Positions 38,324 through 51,339 of a stretch of 64,000 nt of DNA are shown in pieces. The translations under genes and the position numbers were made by a program. This DNA comes from Paulownia fortunei (taxonomy: Eukaryota > Streptophyta > Magnoliopsida > Lamiales > Paulowniaceae). The notes under the pieces were generated by a model. That model was not told the origin of the DNA, ran no database searches, and worked only from the letters and a program-made list of their open reading frames with translations. Location: the NCBI GenBank assembly GCA_019321725.1, contig CM033119.1:868001-932000 (forward strand), given 5' to 3'. Each line of letters begins with the position of its first letter. Position 1 is the stretch's first letter.

Positions 38324-39640
38324 GTGTTTTATTTATTTATTTTTTCAAAAATTATATAAACCGTGGTAGAGAGCTGGAACTTAAGAGAAATCAAGTTCAT
38401 TTACACGAGAAGAGTACATAAATTTGTATGTACATTGTTAAATCCCCCACCACATTTTTTGAGCCACAAAAGATATTAGATTCTTCAATTCTTGTAACAT
38501 TTTTTGTTAATTGATGTTGTATATAAATATGACGTTGTACCTACGAGGTGAGTTGATGAAATGTGCAGCACAGCTCATCTACGCTATTTTTTTTCTTTTG
38601 AAATTCAAGCTATCTTTCAATTGTTTCTACTTTCCAAGACAGATTTTGTTAATCTTTGAAATTGCAAAAGTCAAAAAGCAAGACAAGAAATTTGAAATAT
38701 AGAAATCACCAACTCAAAAGTGGGGCGTTGCCTTCTTGACCAAATAACCCCTATGATTAATGTGAATTATGACCTTTTTTATATTACAAACCATCAAATT
38801 TAGGGACAAATGGGTTAATCATTCAGACCTAAATGATTTAGCATGTTAATATAATCGTTGGAAAAAGTCCTGAGAATCCCAATCCCTTTCACAAAGAGAA
38901 GAGATGATTGGAAAGGAAATTGTCAAATTAAAATGACCCATGCAAGTTCCAAACATGTTAAAAAAAAAATTTAGGACAAAGTCCATGCGACAAAAATAAA
39001 AGTTGACTAAATGTGCACAATAAGGAAATTAGATTTTCCACTAACAAGTTTGTGAAATAATTAATGAAAAAATCGATATATGAGGAAGTTGGGAGGCAGA
39101 GAGAAGTAGCTCTTGTATAATATTTCATTAACTAGAACGGAACATTGTGTACAGCAAAAATGAGGAGCGAATGACACAATGAGATCTACCAAGCGAAAGA
39201 AGTATGATCCCATTGAGAAAATGGTTTTTGCCAAAAAGATTGGGTACATAGGATCAAAATACCGGTAACTTTGATCCCGGTAACAGAAGCCGATATTCTT
39301 AGCCATGGTTTTTCTCAAAAATGCTGCTACTCACCAACAACCAGTGCCATCAATGGACAACAAGGAATTTCACAACTGACAAACATAAGCCAAGTGAAAT
39401 GTAGCAATGCACTAATTCAGAAAGCTTCTGCATCTATACATAATCTCGTCAAAGAATTAGTATGCAAAGGGAAGCAATTTTTCAATTCCCCCAATCATTT
39501 CAACAATGAAACAAGAAAAGTTATCCTGAAACAAATTGCTGTAATTCTGATATCATCTTCTATATATGTTTTACCTCCCTGTTTGTAGTAATCTTCCTCA
39601 TTTATTCTGCCTTTCTCTGCATTTCGCAATCGAGCTTGTT
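38324..39640. other. Convergent 3' intergenic region of CCR4 and AMK2
   Basis: About 1.3 kb holding the two 3' untranslated regions. Small open frames near 38511 and 39271 show no family similarity. No repeat stands out. Confidence 0.5.
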
Positions 39641-42600
39641 TTACGCGGCCAATGAACCCAAGGCAGCCTCCTTTTTTTCAAGTAGCTCTGTCAATATACT
39701 GTCGATTTGTGAAAATACGTCCTGTTTGGGGAGACTACCATCTACCTGCAACCAAAGGGAAAAATCAAGTTCTTGACCAAAACTCGGATGGACACAAGCT
39801 GGAAGACAAACACAAAGAATGAGCTGTAATTATTTTTCATCAAAAAAGAGAAAAAAAGAAGAGAGAGAGAGAGAGAGATTAGAATTCACTTTAATAATTA
39901 ATCACAATACTACTACACATTTAACTCCAAATAAATCTAAATTTTCACAGGGGTTAAAACTTTCTGTTAAAACAGATCAACTATTATAGTTCGTACTTTG
40001 TAGCAGGAAGAGCAAGATACTCGCTTTAGTCCCATTGTATCAAGTACAATTCAAGTCAAATAACAAGCACAATTTTGGTCATTTTCCTTTTGTTCTAATG
40101 TTTCCTTTTTTCCCCTCTTTTTGGGTGGGTTGGGACTTGGGGATGACAAGATGCATGAAACTTTTGAGTCGTTAGAAAGTGCATGCCTTATTCCACCATA
40201 TGAAGAAATTCTAAAAAAAGTATATAACATACTTTGACTGTTATGTCTTTGTACATTGATAGCACCGCCTCCACATTACTGTTATGAGTGACCAAACGCA
40301 GTTTAACCTGAAAACAGAAGAACATCAATAATACATACACTATACCTGACTCGAAGGCTAAACATTCAAAAGGATAGATAAGAAAATAAAACAAAATACA
40401 GTTACTTTTCAGGAAATACAAGTATAAATGAAGCACACCTTTTCTTCAGTGTCATCAAAGCGTTGAGTAAGTCTTGCAGCAATTTCTTCACTTTCTGGAG
40501 GAGAATATTTAAGATGGTATATTTTCCCGGTAACAGGATCTAGTCTGCGGCCAACAACTCTCTCAACAAGGATCTCTTCAGGGACCTGTTATTACAGTAA
40601 TTTATTTCAGACATATTTAAGTAATACGCTCAATAATTCAATCAAAGGTAACTCAGCAAGTTGAAAAAATAATACACAATTTAAGACTTAATTACCCAAA
40701 GGAACAAAAGATTTCAGAAAATTATGAAAATAAAAGGAACAAAATCAATCATCTATATATGCATGACATGCTAGAACATGGTAAAGAACATATTATTGTT
40801 TTAAGTCGAGTTATCTGATAATCATTGAGTACCAAGACCAACAGCAGAACCTCACTTCAAGAAGAATGAAGATATCCGGATCAAACCCAAATTTCTTGAG
40901 AGCGGTAGCTTGGGATTCGCTCCTTGGATATCCATCCAGAAGCCAGCCCTTCTCCTGAGAATCTTGCTGTGATAAACGCTCTTTGACCATCTACAACCAA
41001 AGAGCAACGGTGACTTCGTTTACAGAAGTGTGATGAGCTATTTTTTCTTTTTTCTTTTTCTTTTTCTTTTTTTTTTTTTTTGTTTCCTACAAAGTTTTAG
41101 AATTTTTTTCTTTTTTTCATACTATTGTAAGCAGGAAAACAAAAATAATGTATACACAAAACTACCATGACAACTATTTCATTTGGAACAAGCTGCCCTC
41201 TTTCCATGAATTCCTTTGCTTGCTTCCCATTTTCTGTCCCAGAAGCAACTTCAGCCCTGAGAAGATCTCCTGCCGCTACGTGCACCAAATCATACTGCAA
41301 AGTGAAAAATGACTTAGTAAAACATGTTTCATGATGTGATTCATCATGAGAAAAGCAAGTGATTAAGGCCAGGACTAACAAGGAAATAACATTATGTAAT
41401 AAAAAAATGAAACAAACATATAAAATGATAGAATTGTACATCAATCAATCTATCCTCTTTGAACTAGCCCAAATACCAAAGACATTAAAATGCCAATTTT
41501 ACAGGAAATATTCTGTCTAGAAACTATTAGACATTGGTTTGTATTAGGTAATGTTGTCGTCATCAAGAGCTGGACAATGCAAGACTGCAGCTCAAATTTG
41601 TGGGTCTGAACAACAGAGAAGAGCATTATTAAGAAATAAGTAATTTCTGCCAACAGTAGGTATTTTCTTCTAGCAAAAGACCACAGGTTATTAATAGCTG
41701 TATTGTCCAATTAAGCAATCAGCTGGAATTGAGCCAGTTATGCAACTGATCTTTTAATCAACAAAATTTATTGAAAAAACAATAGAAATTGACAAAGTCT
41801 AAGAATAATTTTAAGAACCCGACTATCAGAAATTTGCCAACATGAACACAAGAAATTGTGAAAACAGAACTGATAAAAGAGGTACAGTCACTGGGGACAG
41901 GATTGCATGAAAAGGGTCCTTGAAAGAGGTAGCTCACAGAAAATGCAGATTATAATGATACTGTTACATTATATAAATATGCTGACTCAATCACAAAACG
42001 AGTTTCCACTTTTGTGGTCACAACAGGGGAGAAAAGGCTGGGAAAAAGGGGCCTGGCTTGTTCAGGTCTTCCTCTTAACCATGCAAAATATTTCATCAGA
42101 TATCAGCCCTAGATTTTTTTCAAATGAGAAGCTATCTCATTCAATTTCAATACCATCTTAATGTCCAATATAGCTTATGAAAGGTCTTGCAGCCTTACTC
42201 CGTGGACAATTTCATACTGCATGCATTTGCTGGACCCCCATTATGTGAGTAGACCAAGGGTGAACGGTCGTTGTTTACTGCATGCCATATACTTCTATGG
42301 TATGTCATCATGTTTGCAACCCATGCTTCACACCCCAGCATCACCTGCCTTCACATTTGTGTTCCATCATAGATTTCTAGATTTCACTCTAATGAAATTC
42401 AACTCTCCTTCGCTCATTTAACTGAATTGGTTTCTGGAGCACTTTTCCAGTTTTTGGTTTCACTTTCAACCAGGGTTCACCATCTACAAGCTAAATGCAG
42501 ACAGTTGTTGTCACAAATAGAGTGGATGGTTAAGGATATAGATAAGTATGGATCAATGGGAATAGAAAAAGGTCTCCATCAGAAACTTTTGTTCAATGTT

Positions 42601-43848
42601 TGCACCCAGTGTTTGAAATCTTAGCCCATCAATTCAGTATAGGACAAAGATGGGGTTGAGATGGTCAGAGAGGCCGAGCCTTCTTATGGGGCACCTAAGC
42701 ATGGCCAGGGGGAAAGAAAAGATAAGGGGGCCACTGGGCCATAGAAGCGAAACTAAACTGGCATGGTGGTGCTGGATAAGTTTAATCAATAGAACAAAAA
42801 CATGAATTAGTCGAGGAAGATAACCAAAATTAAAAACCTGCAAAATAAACACTAATTATATCTGTTGGGGGCAGAAAGGCAACTAAGGTCTTTCTCTTCT
42901 CTAGCTTCTCCATCAGTGCTCCCTTCAGCACACATTTCAGAAACTCACTTCCCTGCATCAGCTTCTCCATGAGCGCATTTAACCACCAAAACCCAAGTAG
43001 TTTTTCGCATCATTCTTTATCCTATCCTAATCCTAGCTTTAAGAAAATGTTGGTTGCATATAATAAATGTCATAATTGGCTTTTTGGTATAAATTACAAC
43101 ATGGTGTGGTTCTGTTTTCTAGAATTAAAAGTTTTCAGTAATTTCCAGTTAAAAGAACCTTAGTATTATGTCAATTATTTTGTTTCAAAGGCAACTATCT
43201 AACATTAATAATCAATCCAGGGAAAAGAATACAGAGAACAATCATTAAACGTCTTGATAACCCATAATAAATTGATTATAAATATTTTTGTAATAAGAAA
43301 ATACAAATAAACTCATCAGTCACCAAATCAATCAATCAGCAAACAAAAGCAGTTCAGACCACAAAAACATTGCCAATTTCCAATTAACCACTAAAAAGTT
43401 GATTTATTCTATTCAGTATCCCAAATTATAAACAATTATAAAACGAAAGGAAATGTAAGAAAAATAATTACCTTCTTAGTAATAAGCTCGCATTGAGTTC
43501 CTTTACCAGAAGCAGGAGCTCCTGATATCATTACCCTCAAAGGCTCCGCCTTTCCCCGTGACGTAACAACCTGTTGTGGGGGAAAAAAGAAACATTAAAA
43601 AAATTACCATAACTTTCATTACAAACTTGAAATTAAAAAAAAAACATCTTTACCAGCAAACTAGGAGCAGCTTCTGATTTCCTGAAATGGGTTCGTGATA
43701 GATTTTGACTTAAATGGAGAGAGAAAAGGGGGAGCTTTGATTGGACTGACGAAAATCTTGAAAGCTGATTGGGAGGGGAGGTTAAGGGCTTGTTTGGATT
43801 GAAGGATGCAGCTGTAAAGTTCACTGAGTAACAGCTGCAAGAAGCCAT
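39641..43848 (-). CDS. AMK2: Adenylate kinase 2, chloroplastic
   Basis: Seven exons on the minus strand: 43848-43654, 43570-43472, 41294-41166, 40990-40856, 40585-40439, 40307-40233 and 39745-39641. Every exon is a multiple of three, so all introns are phase 0; the product is 294 residues. The first exon (about 65 residues) is a Ser-rich, acid-poor plastid transit peptide. The mature enzyme has the P-loop [10 protein letters not shown] at 82-91, the AMP-binding GDLLRAEV segment, LLDGYPR, and the LID region from [14 protein letters not shown] near 196. It catalyses ATP + AMP = 2 ADP in the stroma and balances adenylate pools. Sequence and position beside a CCR4 gene match Arabidopsis At5g47840. 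Intron 2 is 2.2 kb and holds no recognised gene. Confidence 0.95.
39860..39880. repeat. (GA)n microsatellite downstream of AMK2 exon 7, within intron 6
   Basis: About ten GA units lie in the intron between the last two AMK2 exons. Length is probably variable. Confidence 0.8.
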
Positions 43849-44131
43849 TTTCTTTTGCTTTCGTCTTGCCCTCTTCGAGTCCTACAAAGTAGTCCTTGAT
43901 TTCAGTTTTCTTACTCAGATTGCAAGTGTGCAACAAAAGTGAACGAAATAGAAATGAAAATTATTTGTTAGGTTCTGTTTGGTAGTGCGATTAGTAATGG
44001 TGAATCTAAGAAAGGTGGAGAGTCGTCCGCGTTGTGCACGAGCGGGGTTAAAACTTGCCGGGTTAGGTAGGAGAGCCAACCTGCGGGTTTGGAGCGGGTT
44101 TGATTCGTAAGTCTTGGCGGGTCTCCACACA

Positions 44132-44152
44132 TAGGGTTTGTGCCTAGGGTTT
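44132..44152 (-). promoter_or_regulatory. Two telo-box motifs upstream of AMK2
   Basis: TAGGGTTT occurs at 44132-44139 and 44145-44152, which is AAACCCTA twice on the AMK2 strand, about 285-305 bases upstream of its ATG. Telo boxes are frequent in promoters of plant housekeeping and growth-related genes. Function here is inferred. Confidence 0.5.
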
Positions 44153-44301
44153 CATAAATTTATGACTGAAATAAGTTAGTTGTTTTGATATACCTATATT
44201 GGGCTTCATTAGCATATTATTATATTAATTTATCATTCTTATAATATATATGATACATTCTAGTGATGCTAAGTATTAATTTATAAAAAATAAAATTATC
44301 C

Positions 44302-44371
44302 GACATCAAAATGAAGATTGTTACCTCATTATGAATGACATCAAAGTGAAGATTGTTATATCATTATCAAT
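44302..44371. repeat. Tandem duplication of a 35-bp unit
   Basis: GACATCAAAATGAAGATTGT at 44302 is repeated as GACATCAAAGTGAAGATTGT at 44337; the two 35-base units differ at a few positions. They lie between two divergent genes. Confidence 0.75.
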
Positions 44372-45350
44372 TTTATTATTAATCATAGTTAATTGGTTAA
44401 TGATAATTATATTAATTTAATTATTGATTAATATGTTGATTGAAAAAGCATTTGAATCTTTTGTGTGCTCTATAAGGCATTCAACAATTCAAATTGAAGT
44501 TAGTTTTGGTCTATTATGATTAGTGAAGATCTTTGACAACTTAAATTAATATTATTTTTTACTTATCCAATTTTTTTTAAAAATTGCATCCATATGTCTT
44601 CTTATCTTCTTTTCCACACCAACTTAAGATTTAGATAAAAAAAAAAAAAATAAGAACTACACTATATACATCAAAGAGAAATAAAAAAGTAGAGAAAAAC
44701 ATAAAACCATAACAAAAAGAAAAAGAAAAAGAAAAGAGAACAAAATTAGAAAAATGAAAAATCCTTCTTCCCTTCAATAATATTTAGGGTTAATTTCGTT
44801 TTTCTTTTTACTATTTTCAATCAAAAGAATGTTCCTTCCATCTTTTTACAGCATCTAAATTTTTCAATAATTAAATTTTAATTGTTACAAGCATTCCATC
44901 AAATATCGCCCTAACAATAAACGTAAAGACAATAGAAAATAGAAAAATTCCTTCACCCTCCCCCTCAACGTCTTAGGCTATATTTGGTTCTTAATGTTTA
45001 GTAGAAAAAAAAAAAAAAGGAAGGAAAACTATTAAAAAAATAAAATATAACATTATTTATTTAAAATGGAGGATTTTTTTTTTAAATTTTTTTCCCTCTA
45101 AATCATACGTTCAAGTATTAATTTAAACTCAAATCGAACTTTATTTGACTTAAATCTTATAGATGAAAGTAGAATCTTGATTGAAGATAATTTAAAGGGA
45201 CAAGGGGCAAAGTGAAATTGGAATCCTAATAAACCAGTACCATTACTAACAAATCCGCGCCAACTGTTCCACAAAAACGCAAAAAGTCACGCCTATAAAC
45301 GACACAATTTTCCCTCAAATTCACAAATCAACCTAGCCCTAACCACAACA

Positions 45351-45725
45351 ATGGCGGGGCCGACCTCCAGCAGACAATTAATCCCCTCCCCTTCCACCAC
45401 GCCCACTACGGCGACAGCCACCACCACCATAACCCTTGAAACGGTGTCATCCTCTAATCAGCAGCAGCCGCAAGTTACAGATTCTTTGGTGTTGAAATTG
45501 AAGCTTCCTAAAAAGAAGGTGTCGTGGAAGGAAGGAACCGTGGACAACGAGTTTATGAATAAAAAGAGCTCGAAAAAATGCTGCATTTTTCACAAAGAAA
45601 AGCCTTTTGATGAGGATGATTCCGATGCCGAGGGCGACTGCGATCACGATCATCATAATAATGGAATTGATGATAAAAATAAAAACAATCATGGAGGCGA
45701 TGGAAACTGTTGCCATGTTCCATGA
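45351..45725 (+). CDS. INH3: Protein phosphatase 1 inhibitor-3 (regulatory subunit)
   Basis: A single exon encoding 124 residues. The N terminus is Ser/Thr/Pro-rich and disordered. The core carries [20 protein letters not shown], with KVSW as the RVxF-type PP1-docking motif at about residues 56-59, followed by [20 protein letters not shown], the signature of inhibitor-3 proteins. The C terminus is rich in His, Asp and Asn and ends in a CCHVP tail. In the family it binds and restrains type-one protein phosphatase, mostly in the nucleus; the Arabidopsis counterpart At2g31305 is required for embryogenesis. The ATG follows a good context (CAACAATGGCG). Low-complexity ends make exact length comparison weak, but the core leaves little doubt. 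Confidence 0.93.
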   Translation: MAGPTSSRQLIPSPSTTPTTATATTTITLETVSSSNQQQPQVTDSLVLKLKLPKKKVSWKEGTVDNEFMNKKSSKKCCIFHKEKPFDEDDSDAEGDCDHDHHNNGIDDKNKNNHGGDGNCCHVP

Positions 45726-48700
45726 GTCAGTGATTGATTGGTTATGGTCTTTTGATTACATTCTGTAAGTGTTTTGTTTGATTTAATAGCGATGATAATG
45801 GAAATACTGTTGATGCGTTTTCCTTTTCGTATGTAAATTGTTGAGATTTTGAAGAATGTTACTAGAAGTTTGGGATTTAGTTGAAGTCGTGAATTGGTTG
45901 TTGTCTTACACCTGCTCCTTGCGAGTTTTTCCTCTTTGAAATCTCACTTTCGTTACTTGAATTAATGCATTTGATTGATGATTTATGGTACTCTATGTTC
46001 CAGGGGTTTTTGTGAGTGAAGTAGAGTAGAAATAAGATCAGCCTGTGGTGTGCTCATGTTTTATGTCAGCATACAAGTTAGTATCATTGTAATTATTGTC
46101 TGAGGATATTGGAGAACAATTATGGCCAGGATTTGATATTTTGGTTGCTAGGTTGAGCTTTGAATGTCAGATTGCTCGGAGGTGTTGACATATTGATTGC
46201 ATCTAGGAAATATTAGGATTGTTGATTTATGTATTGTTTATTACTATGTTATTGTCGCTGCTCAGTTCATTGGACTCTAGTTTTTGTTTTCTGTTTTCCA
46301 TGTATGTCATATTTCAGCAGAAGCATATTGCTAGTTAATCTTTTCATTTTGGAGCTGACTGTCAAATTTATGTGTTCTGAGGCTTTTTCCTTCAACCTGT
46401 TTCATGTTGAGCAACATATCTTAAGGAAAAGAACACCTTTAATTTTTTAATAATGCTATCTATTAGGACTGTAGCAATTGTGAAATCATTTAAAATTCGA
46501 AGAACAGAAGACTTGAGAGGTTATTATTGCCAAATATGCAGTGCCAGGGAGTCCCAAAAGTGAGAGGCAGAAAAAATGACAGAACAAGGCTTGATGGTGC
46601 TATATATAGTTCTCATTGCATGTGTTTCAGCTTCTTATAAGATGAGTAGAAGTTGGGATTTAGCTGTTCTAGTTTCACATGCTGCTTTGTAGTTCCATGT
46701 TGCATCTTGAGAAGCTCTATTCTACTCTCAGAAATAGTGCTCAGGTTCATGTGACCCTATCATGTGAAGAATTTTGAGTTAGCATAAGGGAATGAAGTTT
46801 GAACTTTTACCTTACTGGCATTAAGTGTTTGATGAAACATAATCATATTAGGCATAGAGATGGGAAGTTGCAAGGGGTCAAAACTGACGAAATAATCATG
46901 CTTAGTACCCAATTTAAGATAATATTTGGTTCATTGAACAATAGCTAAAGTTAAAGAGACGTTACATATTCTTTTTTATTTAGAAAAATAGTTCTATTAG
47001 TATTGATGTGAAATATTTTGTACAATTAACTTTTTCTAAAATAAAAGTATTTAAAAAAATTGTTGCTGGTTTTAATCTTTTAAGTTAAAAAATTTAAAAT
47101 ATATTAAGTGGCTCAGTTACTGGGAGATGTAAATATTCTGGTTTTATTTATAACATAATCTAGAGTATAGATATTTATAAGCATGTAAGTCTAGTTTCTT
47201 CAAAAATTAAAATTTGGACAAATTTATCTCATTATTAGACCTGTTTATTTGAAAAATAATGCAAGATACAATAACATGGTAAAAATATTTGTTATTTCTG
47301 AACAAGAAGAAGGATATCATGCACATCTTACTGTTGGGATGAAAAGTTAGTGGGCAGTCAAATCTCAAGTTCAGTTGGCATTGATTCTTTTAGTTTTTCA
47401 GAAGAAATAAACTCATTGGCTATACTTGTTGAATGGTGATTAAGTTGCTTAACCATTCAAGTGGCTGATACGTTATGACTTTGGTAAATTTTTTTTTTCT
47501 GCTTTATGAAGCAGAGTAGTAGAATTGGGATGGCTGAAGGTGCTGATACATCATCAAAAGTCCGACCAAAATAGAAAGCAATACTAATAGCAAGCTTCAA
47601 GGTTGCAGCATATTACTACTGGACTGATTCCAACTCTGAGGACGATGATCGCCAGTATAAGTAATACATACTTCAATTGCATTTCTTTGGATTTTTATGC
47701 AATGGATCACCTCTCTCTCTCTCTCTGGTGTTATCCATGGCATGTTGGGTTTGGGATGATTAGAACAATAACAGGACCAACACTCACTAGAAGTTGTGGT
47801 ATACGGTTTTGAATTCTGCTCCCCTTCTTTCCCATATTTTAGGTTCGAATTTATAAAAAAAAATGAAAAACAGGACCAATACTCATTAGAAGTTGTGGTA
47901 TACGGATTTGAATTCTGCTCCCCTTCTTTCCCATATTTTAGGTTCAAATTTATAAAAAAATTGAAAACCGCCGACCCCTTTTTTGAGGATATAAATGCAG
48001 TCGGTATTGTTTGATTTTATAAAGGGGTAGGGGTCTCTACATTTTGCTTGGCTGACCTTTGCATAACCTTGTCAATTTCAGCCACCGCACTCTAAAAAGC
48101 TGTAATCATTTTCCTCAAAAAAGAAGAAGTTGAAAACCAAATTGGTTTGTCTGCTGCCAAAGACTATTATGATAAGTTTGATATTCATGATTACCACCAG
48201 GGATGGAGTCATGATTTTAGCATAGAAAACTAAAATTGGATATTATATTTTATTGTTATTTTTATGTATAAAAATATTTTCTATTTGCCATTTATCTTAA
48301 CTAATTATCAGAAAATAAAACGTTAAATGTAAATATAATACGTGATATTTGTACATAAATTTGTTATATTTATCATATTAAATGCATAAGTATTCCAACA
48401 AAAAATGATTATGAAACGAAAATGAGAATTAATTTTAAAAAGCAAAAAAAATAACATACAGAATTAGAAAATATGATATGAAAATTAAAGTAAGTCTCAC
48501 AGGTTAAATTTTATGTGTTATTATTAAATATTAAAATCTTTCTAATTATGATGGAAAAAAAAAGAATAGTATTCTTAAAATAAAATTTACTTTGTATAAG
48601 TAGCTATATTTTTAAAAGATTACTTTAGAAAGTCTAATCGTTATAAATATCTTAAACAAAAAAAAATAGTTTTAATTTGTAATTGTGATGTGAAATTGTG

Positions 48701-49675
48701 TTCTATAAGATAAAAAAAATGATATAAGAATTTAATTTTCATTCGATTAAATAAAATTTAAAAATAAATGAAATGTAAAGTTTTGAACAAAAGAAACTAA
48801 ATAAAAATAAATAAATAAAAATAAATGTGAATGAAAATATTTTAAAAATCTATGAATTTAAAGTATTTTGAAAAAATAATTAAGTTTTTAACTAATTTTA
48901 TTGTGAAAGAGATTCGTTATTAAAATAAATTATTCTTAACGTAAATAAAAATTTATAGTAAAATATTAAAAGTAAATTTCACCAATTAAGCTTCTTATTC
49001 AAAACTAGAGCAAGAATTTGAGTATTATTTCATAACAATTAACCATTAATCTATGACATATTTTATATCATAATCTTACACTTATGATTTCTTGCACAAT
49101 AAAAACTAGGATAAATTCAAATAATAAGCAATGAAAATGGAACCGAATAATTAGTTAAAAACTAAAAACTAAAAATAAAAAAAAATAATAATGAGTATTG
49201 TTTGACTAAAATATGCTACACTTGTAAAAATGAATTCATAATAAAAAAATTAAAGTTACTACAAATACCTTTTAGAATTTTGTATCAATAATAAATTTTA
49301 CCGCCTTAAATTTTCAAAAAATTGATAACATCTCAAAATCTATTAAATTTATATATTCAAAGCAGGATTATAAAACAAGGGGAGCAATTGAAATAATTTA
49401 ATTATTCAAGAGAGAGCAATTTTTTTAAATTTATTAAACTCCATATTTAAAATGTAATTATAAAAAATTGAAAGGCGGTTACACCATCAATTGGCTGCAT
49501 CATTGACTACGATATCATTTACAAATATAGTAAGTAGACATTTTGCAAAACAAATTATCTGAATAGTTAAATAACAATATTAAAAACGTGATTATTTAAA
49601 AATGAGTTTGATAACCATGTTTACGATATCCTTTAGAAATATTTTAACTATACATTTTGCAAAATAAATTACTAA
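45726..49675. other. Intergenic region between INH3 and the retrotransposon locus
   Basis: About 4 kb. The first part is INH3 3' flank; from 48200 the sequence is extremely A/T-rich. It contains a 99-bp tandem duplication at 47771-47967 and an older direct repeat of about 114 bp around 49510-49730. No gene is supported. Confidence 0.5.
47771..47967. repeat. Tandem duplication of a 99-bp unit
   Basis: Two near-identical copies, 47771-47869 and 47870-47967, each start ACAGGACCAA and contain AGAAGTTGTGGTATACGG and CCCATATTTTAGGTTC. Only a few substitutions separate them, so the duplication is recent. Confidence 0.85.
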
Positions 49676-49730
49676 CTAACAATATTAAAAACTCATTGCT
49701 GCGATTATTTTTACGTGGTCCGAAGGTATT
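49510..49730. repeat. Diverged direct repeat, period about 114 bp
   Basis: CGATATCATTTACAAATATA near 49510 and CGATATCCTTTAGAAATATT near 49624 begin two units that both continue through ACATTTTGCAAAA and CAATATTAAAAAC. The second unit runs into the left copy of the 1.65-kb segment at 49681. Confidence 0.6.
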
Positions 49731-51327
49731 GAAAGGGAAAACACGATATTTTTCCTAGTCCAAAAAGTCATGACGCGTAATTAAATATTATTTGTCACAA
49801 AACACATAGGACAAATTCATGTATTAATTATTATGGTACAAAAGCCCCATAATTGAAAAATACTTGATACAATCACATTATATAGAGACATATATATATT
49901 TTTTTTGGCTTAATTCGTTTGGTTGATAACATAATACTAATGATCAACAATTTAAATTTCAAATGCAACAATCAAGATTAATGATAATCTACAATAAAAA
50001 TAATATGAATTAAGTAAAAATATTCTACTGAAACAACACAAGAATTCTTTAAAAAAAAAATTGAAAATTCGTGCATTTATTTCCTTTTTGAAGTCCTATA
50101 ATTGATTTTTTTTAATGAAAAACTTTTGAAAAGAAAAATTAGAATATCTAATTTTGTCATTATTATTAGTTTCGTGAATTACTTTTGTTTTATAGTTGTA
50201 TGCTTTTTGTATAAAGAGATTGGAATTGTGCCATAAATCATGTCCCGGTTAGTGAGGTCTGCGACAGTATAACGTGGAGGGGTACCACATTGATATTTCC
50301 ATTTCTACTTTTGTGGTTCTAATTTAACTTTGTTTGGAGTTTTAATTAATAACCGAAAAATAAAAGAATTTTAAAGAATATTTTTTTATATTATTATTCT
50401 TAAATAATATTTAAAAGTTGGTGGTATATAATATTATTTCAAATAATAGGTGTTTTTCACAAAAAAAAAAAGGAGAATTATTCTAAATGAAATCTTATTT
50501 TATAATTTTTAAAAATAATATATATGTATATATGTATGTATGTAGCGATAAATTTAAAAAAAGGGATTAGAGTGCCTTCTGGCACAATTCAACTGGTGAA
50601 ACTATCAATTTGAATTTATTTTTTAGTGGGAATTTGCGATTGAATTTCAATATGCAGCAATCACTGTACTATCAGTGGGATCCTGCAGTTGGACTTTAGT
50701 ATGATGCAGTCACTGTGGGTTGTGCGCAGAAATGTGCAGTTTTTATTAAGAATTTGTGAATCAGTTGAAACATATCCAGCAATTTACCCCCTTCAAAGTG
50801 TTAGGGGCAGGTGTTTTGAAAGTTTAGAATTAGTTCGACGAAATTGGAATATTTGGGTCATAAAAAAAATAGATTACAATTAATTAGATGTAAATTAATT
50901 AAAAAAAGGATCAAGCACAATTAATTAAAAAAAGGGATCGAGCACGATGTCTCTATGATGCATAGAATCTTTTAAAGTAAAGTCGCTTTGTGTTGGATAT
51001 TTGAACAATCGTATCTCATGAACATTACGCAAATATTTTTATATTATTAATATAATTAAAGAATAATGAACACACATGTGCAAAACTTCTTTTGGTATGT
51101 GTGACTAAACATAAATTATCTCAAATGAAATAAAATTTTTATATAATGTTATAAATCTGATTATGCATTATATATTATGATTCATTGCTAATATAATTAA
51201 TTCATTTTCTATTTTTATATGAAATTATATTTTAATAATTTTCAGTATATTTGTATCACATCAATTACCATATCTTTTTCATTTGAAATTATTATAGTTT
51301 TTTTAATTATATTTAGTAGAGTCTTTT
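49681..51327. repeat. Left copy of a 1.65-kb duplicated non-coding segment
   Basis: Matches 59185-60874 in the same orientation along its whole length, with scattered substitutions and small indels, including the distinctive block GTGGGATCCTGCAG. The ends do not start TG or finish CA, so they do not look like LTR termini. It is preceded by ACTAACTAAC, which resembles the site where the retrotransposon's outer LTR end sits at the other copy. Confidence 0.85.
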
Positions 51328-51339
51328 GTTTTCTTGCAG

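Larger units (their letters stand above)
43849..45350. promoter_or_regulatory. Divergent intergenic region between AMK2 and INH3
   Basis: About 1.5 kb between divergent starts. The AMK2 side (43990-44155) is GC-richer and has two telo-box motifs. The middle is AT-rich, with a 35-bp tandem duplication at 44302-44371. A possible TATA element CTATAAAC lies at 45292-45299, about 55 bases before the INH3 start. Confidence 0.5.
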
